Shown: positions 50,573-59,370 of the stretch, piece after piece | Layout of the letters: every line of letters begins with the position of its first letter | How positions within the stretch are numbered: the first letter of the stretch is position 1 | Source of the DNA: Acinetobacter lwoffii | GTDB lineage: Bacteria; Pseudomonadota; Gammaproteobacteria; Pseudomonadales; Moraxellaceae | Length of the DNA stretch: 64,000 bases | Direction of reading: 5' to 3' | Assembly: GCF_019048525.1 (NCBI RefSeq) | Contig: NZ_CP077369.1 | Span: 1,302,001 to 1,366,000, forward strand | Program-made: the position numbers and the translations under genes | Notes under the pieces: generated by a model | The model's input: the letters and a program-made list of their open reading frames with translations, nothing else | The model's database searches: none | Told to the model about the DNA's origin: nothing

Positions 50573-50890
50573 ATGACAAAATTAAAATATACCCCTGAAA
50601 TCAGAGAAAGAGCGGTTCAATTATTGATTGAATCCGAAAAAGATTATCCATCGAATTGGGCTGCGATCACCGCTATTGCTCCCAAGATAGGTTGTACTCC
50701 TGAAACACTACGTGTTTGGTATCAAAAATATTTAGATAAACTAAATCCAGTTAAAGTACAGCAGCTTTCAGACCAAGAACGTATCAAACAACTCGAACGC
50801 GAAAATAAAGAACTGCAACGCGCCAATGAGATTCTACGTAAAGCAGCCGCTTTTTTCGCCCAGGCGGAGCTCGACCGCCCACACAAATAA
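50573..50890 (+). CDS. IS3-family OrfA (105 aa)
   Basis: Helix-turn-helix protein with leucine-zipper-like tail: YTPEIRERAVQLLIE, GCTPETLRVWYQKY and LERENKELQRANEILRKAA. It contains the T6 run at 50851-50856, from which the OrfB frame is open (-1), the usual place for programmed frameshifting. Confidence 0.92.
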   Translation: MTKLKYTPEIRERAVQLLIESEKDYPSNWAAITAIAPKIGCTPETLRVWYQKYLDKLNPVKVQQLSDQERIKQLERENKELQRANEILRKAAAFFAQAELDRPHK

Positions 50891-51792
50891 TGGTGGATTT
50901 TATCCATAATAATAAAGAGCTGTACGGAGTCGAGGCGATTTGTAGAATTTTACCGATCGCACCCTCAACCTATTACCGGACTCTAGATCTCTGCGAAAAC
51001 CCAGAACATCGAGCAAAGCGAGATCTACATGACTTGCATCATGCTGAACAAATTAAACGAATTTGGAAGGAAAGTTCAGGTCGATATGGTGTACGTAAAG
51101 TTTGGCAAAAACTGAAACGTGAAGGCTATATTATTGCACGCTGTACAGTTGCTCGATTGATGCAAAAGCTAGGTATACAAGGTGTTTGGCGAGGTAAGAA
51201 TAAACAAACTACCCATAGCCGAGATGATCAAAAACGAGCAGATGACTTGGTGAAACGCAATTTTAGTGCTGATCACCCTGACCAGCTGTGGGTCGCTGAC
51301 TTTACGTATATTCAAACAAATTCAGGCTGGGTCTATACCGCCTTTATTATTGATGTGTTCTCGCGAGCAATTGTTGGATGGAAAGTATCAACACGGATGA
51401 ATACAGACATGGTGCTCGATGCACTGGAGCAAGCATTGCATGATCGAGGCATGCCAAAGAACGTGATTCATCATAGTGACAGAGGTGTGCAATATCTTTC
51501 CATTCGTTATACCAATCGTTTAGAAGCAGCAAATTTACGAGCATCAGTCGGTACGACCGGTGATTCATACGATAATGCTTTGGCTGAAACAGTGAATGGC
51601 TTATACAAAACAGAGGTGATTGAATATTTAAAAGCAGATTGGCAAGGTTTAGCGGATGTACAACTTGCGACATTAAATTGGGTAGATTGGTTCAATAAAG
51701 AGCGTGTACATAGTGCACTAGGTTATGTGCCACCTTTTGATTTTGAAGCAATGTACTATGATAAAATTAATCCGTTAGGTCAGGTGGCCTAA
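50890..51792 (+). CDS. IS3-family OrfB integrase-like transposase (300 aa)
   Basis: rve-type DDE core: LWVADFTYIQTNSGWVY, HHSDRGVQYLSIRYTNRL and DNALAETVNGLYKTEVI with D, D and E. The frame is -1 relative to OrfA and open from the T6 run, so an OrfAB fusion is expected. Intact. Confidence 0.93.
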   Translation: MVDFIHNNKELYGVEAICRILPIAPSTYYRTLDLCENPEHRAKRDLHDLHHAEQIKRIWKESSGRYGVRKVWQKLKREGYIIARCTVARLMQKLGIQGVWRGKNKQTTHSRDDQKRADDLVKRNFSADHPDQLWVADFTYIQTNSGWVYTAFIIDVFSRAIVGWKVSTRMNTDMVLDALEQALHDRGMPKNVIHHSDRGVQYLSIRYTNRLEAANLRASVGTTGDSYDNALAETVNGLYKTEVIEYLKADWQGLADVQLATLNWVDWFNKERVHSALGYVPPFDFEAMYYDKINPLGQVA

Positions 51793-51932
51793 CTTAAATA
51801 AAAAAGTCTCCGACAAACCCGGTACGGTTCACAGGCCAACAGTGCCAAGTTCAGTTCACACTTAATGAAAATCAATTCCAGAACTTAGATAAACAAATGC
51901 TAGAAGCAATATGCAGATAGGAGTACAAAAAA

Positions 51933-52343
51933 ATGAAAAAACTCTTCATATTTATAACTACCTTACTAATGAGTGGAATCGCGGCAGCTCAGTATTGTTC
52001 TATTGATGGATTTACTGATTCAGAATTGCGTCTGGCAAGTTATCAACGTAGCCAAGCTGCAACCTCTTTTAATGTTTCTTGTGATAAAGGTTACTCTATC
52101 TTATTCAGTAGCCAAAACTTGATAAATCCGGATGGTACAAGTTATGTATCGAATGGTCCTTATAAATTACGAACCAAATTAAATTTAAGTGGGGCTAACA
52201 GTAATCTATGGGGGGTAAAACTTGATCAAAATTCTGGAAAAAGACAAAAATATATTATTTCTGTTCAACTAGTTGATAATCCTTATAGTGGTGTGCCTGC
52301 AGGAGACTATCAGGACCAGATCTCAGTCGATATCGATTTTTAA
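51933..52343 (+). CDS. Fimbrial spore-coat-U-like subunit, probable tip protein (136 aa)
   Basis: The signal peptide (MKKLFIFITTLLMSGIAAA) is followed at once by QYCSIDGF, so the mature protein starts almost at its first cysteine and seems to lack an N-terminal donor strand. The body ends with GVPAGDYQDQISVDIDF, like the pilin at 43884. A subunit needing no donor strand would sit at the fimbrial tip, as an inference. AGGAG overlaps the usher stop codon, showing translational coupling in the original operon. Intact, but without a working usher. Confidence 0.7.
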   Translation: MKKLFIFITTLLMSGIAAAQYCSIDGFTDSELRLASYQRSQAATSFNVSCDKGYSILFSSQNLINPDGTSYVSNGPYKLRTKLNLSGANSNLWGVKLDQNSGKRQKYIISVQLVDNPYSGVPAGDYQDQISVDIDF

Positions 52344-52423
52344 AAATAAAATTTTAAATATCAAAAAGCCTATAATGATAATAAATAATTGAAAATATTT
52401 GAAAGTATTGAAGGGGAGTGTGT

Positions 52424-52464
52424 AGTAAGTGAATATCTGTTAAACAAGCAGATATTCACTTACT
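52424..52464 (+). terminator. 16-bp perfect hairpin after the fimbrial operon
   Basis: AGTAAGTGAATATCTG at 52424-52439 pairs completely with 52449-52464 around a 9-base loop. Only a short T stretch follows. It is probably the operon terminator; the very long perfect stem could also be a processing site. Confidence 0.6.
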
Positions 52465-52584
52465 TTTAAGTCGAATGGAGAAGTGGTAAGCATTGTTGTG
52501 GAGTTGTATTTAAGCTTCATGATTCATCAAATAGTCATGAGATCTTTCTATACTGGGTGAAAAATATAAGCGAATAGGTGCGAG

Positions 52585-53865
52585 ATGCAACAAATTTCCA
52601 TCTCAGAATTATTAGAGCAAAGACCTGTTATTCACAAAATCCAGTTTGATTTAAAAGAACAACGTAAACAGGCCATTCATGACAAAATAGTCCTAGAAGA
52701 TCTGACACGGTCCCGTTTAAAAATTGCCATCGTTACCGAAACCTGGCCTCCTGAAATCAATGGTGTTGCCCATGCTTTATTGCAACTTTGTAAAGGATTG
52801 CAAAAACAGGGACATAAGATTTTATTAATACGTCCAGAACAACGACAAGCCTGTAACGATTTTAAACCACATAGTGAATGTCTGGTTAAAGCGCATTGCC
52901 TTCCTAAATATAGCAATTTGCAGTTTGGTAGACCGCAATTTCTAAAAATCCATCAAGCTGTTGAAACTTTTACCCCCGATATTATTCACATTGTGACCGA
53001 AGGCCCTTTAGGTTTGGTAGCTCAACAGCTTGCAAAATTCCATAAAATTCCAGTCTCTAGCGGTTTCCATTCATCATTTCAAGAATTTAGTCGGTTTTTT
53101 GATTTGGCTTTTTTGCTTAAGCCGATTCAAGGCTATTTAAGGTGGTTTCATAACAATACTGATTTGACCTGTGTCCCCAGTCGAGGTACGGCTCAAGCCT
53201 TAAATCAGTTTGGTGTAACTTGTCCCTTGGCAGTTGTGGGCAGAGGCGTCGATCCAGATACATTTTCACCAAAGTGGCGATCACCAGATTTGCGCTATGT
53301 TTGGGGAGTTTCAAACGAGACCCGGGTGATGTTGTATGTCGGACGGCTTTCTCCTGAAAAGGAAATTGACGTGCTGATCAAAACCTATTTTGTGCTGCGC
53401 CAAGTTCGTCAGCAAGATATACGTTTGGTAGTGGTTGGAGATGGGCCGGATCGCACTCGACTGCAACAACTGAATCAGGATGGCAGTATTGTTTTTACCG
53501 GTAGCTTGACAGGAGAAAAACTGTCAGCGGCGTATGCCAGTGCAGATGTATTCTGTTTTGCCAGTCAGGTTGAAACCTTTGGAAATGTGGTATTGGAAGC
53601 GATGGCCAGTGGCTTGCCAGTGATTGCTTATGATTATGCTTGTGCAAACTTGCATGTGCAGCATGGTGAAACGGGATGGTTGAGCAGACTTGGACATCAG
53701 CGGGGTTTGATTCAGCAGATGCTCGGACTGCCTGATCTGCAAAGATTACAGCAGATGGGCGCGCAAGCACGTAAAAAAGCCGAAAAAGTAGGCTGGCAAT
53801 ATCCGGTCCGGCAATTTGAACAGGCACTGTATTCACTGGTACAGCATCAGGAATACAGGATATAA
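52585..53865 (+). CDS. GT4-family glycosyltransferase (426 aa)
   Basis: A GT-B-fold glycosyltransferase. Residues about 48-220 are the acceptor domain (KIAIVTETWPPEINGVAHAL) and about 225-420 the donor domain with VGRLSPEKEIDVLI and the E-x7-E signature in VETFGNVVLEAMASGLPVIAYD. It resembles MgtA/PimB-type mannosyl- and glucosyltransferases that act on lipid acceptors. It lies 20 bases before a PAP2 phosphatase, suggesting a pair in lipid or glycolipid metabolism. The acceptor is unknown. Confidence 0.85.
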   Translation: MQQISISELLEQRPVIHKIQFDLKEQRKQAIHDKIVLEDLTRSRLKIAIVTETWPPEINGVAHALLQLCKGLQKQGHKILLIRPEQRQACNDFKPHSECLVKAHCLPKYSNLQFGRPQFLKIHQAVETFTPDIIHIVTEGPLGLVAQQLAKFHKIPVSSGFHSSFQEFSRFFDLAFLLKPIQGYLRWFHNNTDLTCVPSRGTAQALNQFGVTCPLAVVGRGVDPDTFSPKWRSPDLRYVWGVSNETRVMLYVGRLSPEKEIDVLIKTYFVLRQVRQQDIRLVVVGDGPDRTRLQQLNQDGSIVFTGSLTGEKLSAAYASADVFCFASQVETFGNVVLEAMASGLPVIAYDYACANLHVQHGETGWLSRLGHQRGLIQQMLGLPDLQRLQQMGAQARKKAEKVGWQYPVRQFEQALYSLVQHQEYRI

Positions 53866-53885
53866 AACAAGAAAGGAGCACCAGT

Positions 53886-54437
53886 GTGAAACTCCAGAAT
53901 GTAAAGATTAAATTTTTAGAAATCGATTTGAAAGGCTGTGTTTATCTGAATCATTTTTCGCATTCAGTCCGTATTGCCACTTTTTTTAAAATGATTAGCC
54001 GCTTAGGAAATGGTGCATTTTGGTATTTCATGCTGATACTGGTTTGGATCATGCAAGGCTTGATCTATACCGTGCAGATTGTTTATCTGATTTTGGGAAG
54101 TACTATAGGTACTATGATTTACAAGGTGCTTAAAATCAAAACTGTACGACCACGTCCTTATCAGGTACATCAAGTGATCCGTTTGGGTGAGCATCCACTG
54201 GATCATTTCAGTTTTCCTTCCGGGCATACCTTGCATGCCGTGATGGCAACCACCGTTTTAGGTTATGTCGCACCTTTATTACTGATGCTGATGTTGCCTT
54301 TTACGGTTCTGGTCGCAGTGTCCCGAATGGTGCTGGGATTGCATTATCCAAGTGATGTGGCAGTTGGCGCAATTCTGGGTGGCATGATGGCAATTGCCAT
54401 TGTCCTGACCGCGCCTTATCTGAATATTGTGCTGTAA
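53886..54437 (+). CDS. PAP2-family membrane phosphatase, GTG start (183 aa)
   Basis: An integral membrane lipid phosphatase. Three PAP2 signature parts are visible: KTVRPRPYQ, PSGHTLHAV and SRMVLGLHYPSDVAVG, with the catalytic histidines in the last two. Several hydrophobic spans surround them. The start is GTG with AAAGGAG about eight bases upstream. It probably dephosphorylates undecaprenyl pyrophosphate or phosphatidate-like lipids, and is co-transcribed with the preceding glycosyltransferase. Confidence 0.88.
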   Translation: MKLQNVKIKFLEIDLKGCVYLNHFSHSVRIATFFKMISRLGNGAFWYFMLILVWIMQGLIYTVQIVYLILGSTIGTMIYKVLKIKTVRPRPYQVHQVIRLGEHPLDHFSFPSGHTLHAVMATTVLGYVAPLLLMLMLPFTVLVAVSRMVLGLHYPSDVAVGAILGGMMAIAIVLTAPYLNIVL

Positions 54438-54524
54438 AAATAAGTGAAAGCCGGAGCAAAGGCTCGCAGATTTTCACAGATTTGTTAAAGTACAGCATCA
54501 AAGCAATTATGGTGAGAAATAGAG

Positions 54525-54725
54525 ATGGGTTTACGTTGGACTGACACGCTCGATATCGCGATTGAACTCTATGAAGCGCATCCAGATGTGGACCCGCAGT
54601 GGATTCGTTTTACTGATTTACATGCCTGGGTGTGTGCTTTGCCTGAGTTTGAAGATGATCCAACCAAGTCGACTGAAGGTTTGCTTGAAGCCATTCAAAT
54701 GGCATGGATTGACGAGGCACGCTAA
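54525..54725 (+). CDS. iscX: Fe-S cluster assembly protein IscX
   Basis: A small acidic protein interacting with IscS: LRWTDTLDIAIELYEAHPDVDP and TDLHAWVCALPEFEDDP are the hallmark of the family. 66 residues is the expected length. It is found here away from any isc operon, just before ndk. Confidence 0.95.
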   Translation: MGLRWTDTLDIAIELYEAHPDVDPQWIRFTDLHAWVCALPEFEDDPTKSTEGLLEAIQMAWIDEAR

Positions 54726-54835
54726 GGCCTCATCTTAAAAAAGCATTTTTTTACAGATGAAAAGCAGAAAAATGCGCATTATCTCGGTATAATGCGCCAA
54801 ATTTTCATGTCAACAATTGACTTAAGGAGCCTATC

Positions 54836-55267
54836 ATGGCTATCGAACGTACTTTATCTATCGTTAAACCAGACGCAGTTGCTAAAAACCACATCGGCGA
54901 CATCTTTGCTCGTTTCGAGAAAGCTGGTCTTCAAATTGTTGCAACTAAAATGAAACATTTGACTCAAGCTGAAGCTGAAGGCTTCTATGCTGAGCACAAA
55001 GAACGTGGTTTCTTTGCTGACCTAGTTGCATTTATGACTTCTGGTCCAGTTGTTGTTTCAGTTCTTGAAGGCGAAAACGCTGTTCTTGCTCACCGTGACA
55101 TCCTTGGTGCGACGAATCCTAAAGAAGCTGCTCCTGGTACTATCCGTGCAGATTTCGCTGTAAGCATCGATGAAAACGCTGCTCACGGTTCTGACTCTGT
55201 AGCATCTGCTGATCGTGAAGTTAACTACTTCTTCGCTCAAACTGAGATTGCTCCACGTACTCGTTAA
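54836..55267 (+). CDS. ndk: Nucleoside diphosphate kinase
   Basis: Balances nucleoside triphosphate pools. [19 protein letters not shown] opens the protein; the phosphorylated histidine lies in [10 protein letters not shown]. 143 residues, normal. AAGGAG precedes the ATG, and codon use is that of a strongly expressed gene. Strong terminator at 55283. Confidence 0.98.
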   Translation: MAIERTLSIVKPDAVAKNHIGDIFARFEKAGLQIVATKMKHLTQAEAEGFYAEHKERGFFADLVAFMTSGPVVVSVLEGENAVLAHRDILGATNPKEAAPGTIRADFAVSIDENAAHGSDSVASADREVNYFFAQTEIAPRTR

Positions 55268-55282
55268 TTCGCAGTATTCAAG

Positions 55283-55317
55283 CCAGATAAGTGTTATTAT
55301 ACTTATCTGGTTTTTTT
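55283..55317 (+). terminator. Terminator after ndk
   Basis: Perfect 10-bp stem CCAGATAAGT with its complement, 8-base loop, seven T. Confidence 0.92.
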
Positions 55318-55389
55318 ATTCTCTGAATAATTCTTTGCTCACATATTGAGCTTCTCCTTTCATCTTTAGACATGGTTTAGGTAATACAC

Positions 55390-56625
55390 ATGAGTACTGA
55401 AGCAGTCGCTGTATCAGCAGTTTCTGAGCCACAGCAACACACTCCATCCGCTCCAGCACAGGCAAATACTGTCGAGAAAGTGAATTTACTTGGCATGTCA
55501 CGTCCGCAAATGGAAAAATTCTTTGAGGACATGGGTGAGAAGAAGTTTCGTGCCGGGCAGGTAATGAAATGGATTCACCAGTTCTTTGTGACTGATTTTG
55601 CTGAAATGACCAATATTTCCGGCAAACTGCGTGAAAAACTGGAAAAGATTTGTGAAATTAAAGCGCCTGAAGTGGTGCATAAAAACTATTCTAAAGATGG
55701 TACCCGTAAATGGGTATTCCGTGTTGGCGACGGTGAAGGTTCCCTCGTCGAAACCGTATTGATTCCTGCTGAACATCGCAGTGGTTTACGTCGCACTTTG
55801 TGTATTTCTTCACAAGTGGGCTGTGCACTGGACTGTTCATTCTGCTCAACCGGTAAACAGGGTTTCCAGCGTGATTTGACTCAAGCCGAAATTATCGGTC
55901 AGCTCTGGATGGCGAACTATTCCTATATGGAAGATGTGCCGGTACTTGAGCGTGAACGTTCAGTCACGAACGTGGTGATGATGGGCATGGGCGAGCCATT
56001 GCTCAACTACGATGCAGTATTGAATTCAATGCGTATTATGCTGGATGACTTTGCATACGGCATGTCAAAACGTCGTGTGACTTTATCGACTTCTGGTGTG
56101 GTACCAAAAATCGATCAGATGGTCAAAGATATTGACGTGGCGCTGGCTATTTCATTGCATGCGCCAAATGATGAACTGCGTAACGAGCTGGTGCCGATCA
56201 ATAAAAAATATCCGCTTGAGCAGCTGATTGCTGCATGTCAGCGTTACATTGCCAAAGACGGGAATGAAAGTTCACGTAAACATGTGACGATTGAATATGT
56301 GATGTTAGATGGCGTGAATGACCATCCTGAACATGCTCAGCAAATGATTAAGCTATTGAAGAATTTGCCAAGCAAGATTAATTTGATTCCTTTTAATCCG
56401 TTCCCGCATGCGCCATATGGCCGCTCAAGCCGCAACCGGATTATTTCTTTCCAAAAAACTTTGTCTGATGCCGGTTTTGTGTGTACGATTCGTCAGACAC
56501 GCGGTGATGACATTGATGCCGCGTGCGGACAGTTAGTTGGACAAGTTGCTGACCGCACCCGTCGTGCGGAACAGTGGAAAAAGAAAATTGCGCAATCGAA
56601 TGAGATCATGCGCTCACAAGGATAA
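55390..56625 (+). CDS. rlmN: Dual-specificity 23S rRNA/tRNA adenine-C2 methyltransferase
   Basis: Radical-SAM enzyme making m2A2503 in 23S rRNA and m2A37 in some tRNAs. The cluster motif is [11 protein letters not shown] (Cx3Cx2C), with [17 protein letters not shown] and [18 protein letters not shown] containing the second methyl-carrying cysteine. There is an extra N-terminal extension of about 30 residues rich in Ser, Val and Ala. 411 residues. It heads the rlmN-pilF-rodZ-ispG-hisS row. Confidence 0.96.
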   Translation: MSTEAVAVSAVSEPQQHTPSAPAQANTVEKVNLLGMSRPQMEKFFEDMGEKKFRAGQVMKWIHQFFVTDFAEMTNISGKLREKLEKICEIKAPEVVHKNYSKDGTRKWVFRVGDGEGSLVETVLIPAEHRSGLRRTLCISSQVGCALDCSFCSTGKQGFQRDLTQAEIIGQLWMANYSYMEDVPVLERERSVTNVVMMGMGEPLLNYDAVLNSMRIMLDDFAYGMSKRRVTLSTSGVVPKIDQMVKDIDVALAISLHAPNDELRNELVPINKKYPLEQLIAACQRYIAKDGNESSRKHVTIEYVMLDGVNDHPEHAQQMIKLLKNLPSKINLIPFNPFPHAPYGRSSRNRIISFQKTLSDAGFVCTIRQTRGDDIDAACGQLVGQVADRTRRAEQWKKKIAQSNEIMRSQG

Positions 56626-56639
56626 TAAGAGGTCGCCAG

Positions 56640-57440
56640 TTGAGAAATCTAACATCTAAGTTTGCTTTGATTTCAACAGTATGTGTGTCTTTGGTTTTAG
56701 TCGCGTGTCAGACGCCAGATCTGGGTCAGAAAGACCCTGAAAAGGCCACCAAAGTCCGTACCCAATTGGCGGTAGAATATTTGAGAACAGGTGACCTGGA
56801 TGCAGCTAAACGTGCGCTGGATCAGGCACTTGAAAGCAGTCCGCGTGATTCTCAAGCGAATATGATGATGGGCGTGCTATTGCAGCAGGAAGGTAGCAAG
56901 CTTAATCTCGAAAAAGCAGATCATTATTTCAAGCGTGCGATTTCGGCAGATCCGAAAAATGCACAGGCGCGAAATAATTACGGCACTTATTTATATCAGC
57001 TTGAACGCTATAATGATGCGATCGAGCAGTTTCAAATTGCTGGTGCCACGTTGGGTTATGATCAGCGATTCCGTGCATTGGAAAATATGGGGCGGATTTA
57101 CCTGAAACTGGGTGATACAGCAAATGCTGAAAAATCATTCAAACAGGCGCTGCAAGCCAATCGCGATTCTTATATTTCAATGTTAGAGTTGGCAGAAATA
57201 TTTTATTTGAACCAGCAGTTCCCGGCGGCGACACAAATGTATCAACAGTTTGTGCGTGGTGTGGGACAGAAAAATCAGGGTGCCCGTGCGCTCTGGGTCG
57301 GCATTCGCACTGCGCGTGCCGGGGGTGATCAGTTGGGTATGCAGGTATTGGTCAACCAGTTACGTGCACTTTTTCCTGAAAGCCAGGAATACCAACGTTA
57401 TTTGCAATTACAGTACAGTACTGAGGCCGTATGGAAGTAA
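56640..57440 (+). CDS. pilF: Type IV pilus biogenesis lipoprotein PilF/PilW, TTG start
   Basis: A TPR-type pilotin needed for outer-membrane secretin assembly of type IV pili. Signal peptide with lipobox VLVACQTP, then about six TPR units (VEYLRTGDLDAAKRALDQAL, ARNNYGTYLYQLERYNDAIE). The start is TTG at 56640, with AGAGG eight bases upstream; no better start gives the signal peptide. It overlaps the next gene by ten bases. The order after rlmN is conserved in Pseudomonas and relatives. Confidence 0.9.
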   Translation: MRNLTSKFALISTVCVSLVLVACQTPDLGQKDPEKATKVRTQLAVEYLRTGDLDAAKRALDQALESSPRDSQANMMMGVLLQQEGSKLNLEKADHYFKRAISADPKNAQARNNYGTYLYQLERYNDAIEQFQIAGATLGYDQRFRALENMGRIYLKLGDTANAEKSFKQALQANRDSYISMLELAEIFYLNQQFPAATQMYQQFVRGVGQKNQGARALWVGIRTARAGGDQLGMQVLVNQLRALFPESQEYQRYLQLQYSTEAVWK

Positions 57441-58222
57441 ATCCTAATTCACCATCGAATCATTCGAGCGTAGCTCCAAATGCGTTAGGAAATATTCAAC
57501 GTCCGGGCGAGTACTTGCGCCAGATTCGTATCAATCAGCAGCGCAATCTGGAAGATGTAGCGAAAGAGCTGAACATCCCGGTCAAAACCCTGACTGCACT
57601 GGAACAGGACGAATATAAGTCTTTGCCTGAAGCAACCTTTATCAAAGGTTATTACCGGACTTATGCCAAATTTCTGGGTGTAGATGCGTCTAGTATTATT
57701 CAGCGTTTTGATGAAATTTATACCAATGATACCGGGCTGCTGCCGAACCATGCCCTGAACAATTCTCCTATTAAAATTATGGGGAAATTGCCAGGGTCTA
57801 AGCGGGACCGCAATCGTAAGTGGTTAAAGCGCATTTTTATTACGCTGGTATTGCTGCTGATTTTGGGTGCACTGTTTGCCATGATTCAGAACTGGTCAAG
57901 TAGTAATTCACAAAATAGCAGTGAAGTCTCTGGAGTAGGCGCTTCTAATGTCGAGATTCTGAATCTGGATACAGGTGCCGCACTTTCCGGTGATCAGCTG
58001 AAACTTGATTTTAACCGTCCGACTTCGGTGCATATTGTCGACTCGGCGGGTAATGTTCTGGCAACTGGCCGTCAGGCATCGAGCTTGCAGCTGAATGGTG
58101 AAGCGCCATTCCAGATTCGTCTGGATGATGCATCGGCTGTATCACTCAGTTTAAATAATGAAAATATTTCATTGTCACCCTACACTGTGAACGGAAAAGC
58201 AGAATTCCGTTTATCACCTTAA
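57431..58222 (+). CDS. RodZ-like helix-turn-helix membrane protein (263 aa)
   Basis: The N-terminal HTH_25 domain (residues about 25-95, GEYLRQIRINQQRNLEDVAK) is followed by a basic region, one transmembrane helix (FITLVLLLILGALFAMI) and a periplasmic beta domain of the DUF4115 type. This is the architecture of RodZ, which links MreB to the cell-wall elongation machinery. The neighbourhood (rlmN-pilF-rodZ-ispG-hisS) supports this. Confidence 0.88.
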   Translation: MEVNPNSPSNHSSVAPNALGNIQRPGEYLRQIRINQQRNLEDVAKELNIPVKTLTALEQDEYKSLPEATFIKGYYRTYAKFLGVDASSIIQRFDEIYTNDTGLLPNHALNNSPIKIMGKLPGSKRDRNRKWLKRIFITLVLLLILGALFAMIQNWSSSNSQNSSEVSGVGASNVEILNLDTGAALSGDQLKLDFNRPTSVHIVDSAGNVLATGRQASSLQLNGEAPFQIRLDDASAVSLSLNNENISLSPYTVNGKAEFRLSP

Positions 58223-58245
58223 CAGATCAAGAGTAGAGCAGAACG

Positions 58246-59367
58246 ATGATCGTAAATCCAATTAAACGTCGTCCAACACGTAAAATTCGTGTGGGTTCAG
58301 TTTATGTGGGTGGTGATGCACCAATCAGTATCCAGTCGATGACTAATACTGAAACCTGTGATGTAGCAGCTACGGTTGCACAGATTCAGCGCTGTGTAGA
58401 TGCCGGTGCAGACATCATGCGGGTTTCTGTACCTACCATGGAAGCCGCGGCGGCATTTGGTGAAATTCGCAAGCAGGTCAATGTACCTTTGGTCGCCGAT
58501 ATTCACTTCGATTATAAAATTGCTTTGGCAGTTGCGGATTTGGGTGCAGATTGTCTGCGGATTAACCCGGGCAATATCGGTTCTGAAGCGAAAATTCGTG
58601 AAGTTGTGGCCGCAGCACGTCATAACGATATTTCCATGCGGATCGGTGTCAATGCCGGTTCACTGGAAAAAGATATTCAAAAGAAATATGGTGAGCCGAC
58701 TGGCCAGGCTTTGCTTGAATCTGCGATGCGCCATATCGATATTTTAGACCGTCTGGATTTCCAGGAATTCAAAATTTCAGTCAAAGCATCGAATGTGTTC
58801 CTGACCATGGATGCGTATCGTTTGCTGTCACAGCAAATTGATAATCCGCTCCATCTGGGTGTCACAGAAGCGGGTATTTACCGTACCGGTTCGGTTAAAT
58901 CTGCCATCGCTCTGGGCGGCCTGCTGATGGAAGGCATTGGGGATACCATGCGTATTTCCTTAGCTGCTGAGCCTGAAGAAGAAATTAAAATCGGTTTTGA
59001 TATTCTGAAATCGCTGGGTCTGCGCTCAAACGGGATTAACTTCATTGCCTGCCCAAGCTGTTCACGTCAGGAATTTAATGTGATTTCCGTGATGCAGCAA
59101 CTTGAAGAGCGTTTAGAAGATATTCGTACCCCAATGGATGTCTCGGTCATTGGCTGTAAGGTCAATGGGCCGGGCGAAGCCAAAGAAGCGGATATCGGTG
59201 TAGTGGGTGCAGCACCACGTTCACTAGTGTACCGTAATGGTGAGAAGAGCCATTTAATTGACACGAATCAATTGGTTGATGAAATCGAAACCATGGTTCG
59301 TCAACGTGTTACCGAGCTTGAAGAAGCTAAATCTAAAGAAATTATTCGTACAAGTTTTCCTGAGTAG
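58246..59367 (+). CDS. ispG: 4-hydroxy-3-methylbut-2-enyl diphosphate synthase
   Basis: A [4Fe-4S] enzyme of the methylerythritol phosphate pathway of isoprenoid synthesis. [20 protein letters not shown] begins the TIM barrel; the cluster ligands lie in [10 protein letters not shown] and [10 protein letters not shown]. 373 residues, normal. It is followed at three bases by hisS, as in many gammaproteobacteria. Confidence 0.97.
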   Translation: MIVNPIKRRPTRKIRVGSVYVGGDAPISIQSMTNTETCDVAATVAQIQRCVDAGADIMRVSVPTMEAAAAFGEIRKQVNVPLVADIHFDYKIALAVADLGADCLRINPGNIGSEAKIREVVAAARHNDISMRIGVNAGSLEKDIQKKYGEPTGQALLESAMRHIDILDRLDFQEFKISVKASNVFLTMDAYRLLSQQIDNPLHLGVTEAGIYRTGSVKSAIALGGLLMEGIGDTMRISLAAEPEEEIKIGFDILKSLGLRSNGINFIACPSCSRQEFNVISVMQQLEERLEDIRTPMDVSVIGCKVNGPGEAKEADIGVVGAAPRSLVYRNGEKSHLIDTNQLVDEIETMVRQRVTELEEAKSKEIIRTSFPE

Positions 59368-59370
59368 ATC

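Larger units (their letters stand above)
50521..51832 (+). mobile_element. IS3-family (IS51-like) insertion sequence (about 1312 bp)
   Basis: The inverted ends share GTGAACCGTACCGGGTTTGT and five further bases (left from about 50522, right complement ending 51832). The triplet AGG at 50518-50520 and 51833-51835 is the likely 3-bp target duplication, and removing one copy restores the usher frame (TQGQQC). The exact outer base on the left is uncertain by one. Third insertion in the usher, in the same direction as the host gene. Confidence 0.85.
46348..51920 (+). pseudogene. Fimbrial outer-membrane usher, broken by three IS elements and one frameshift
   Basis: Fragments: 46348-47060 (signal peptide to SNINA, N-terminal domain and barrel start), 48109-48346 (plug region with SASLPSTVDLFINGVRLY), 49233 to about 50175 and about 50180-50517 (barrel and C-terminal domains), and 51836-51920 (end, GQQCQVQFTLNENQFQN to TAG). 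Removing the three IS, each with one target copy, restores one frame except for a single missing base near 50172-50180. With that base restored, the total is 774 residues, about usual for an archaic usher (CsuD/FimD type). No usher can be made as it stands. Confidence 0.88.

Noticed and set aside
42863..52584. A prophage or integrative element with attachment sites
   Set aside because: No integrase, phage genes, tRNA or flanking direct repeat was seen; the mobile genes are all ordinary insertion sequences.
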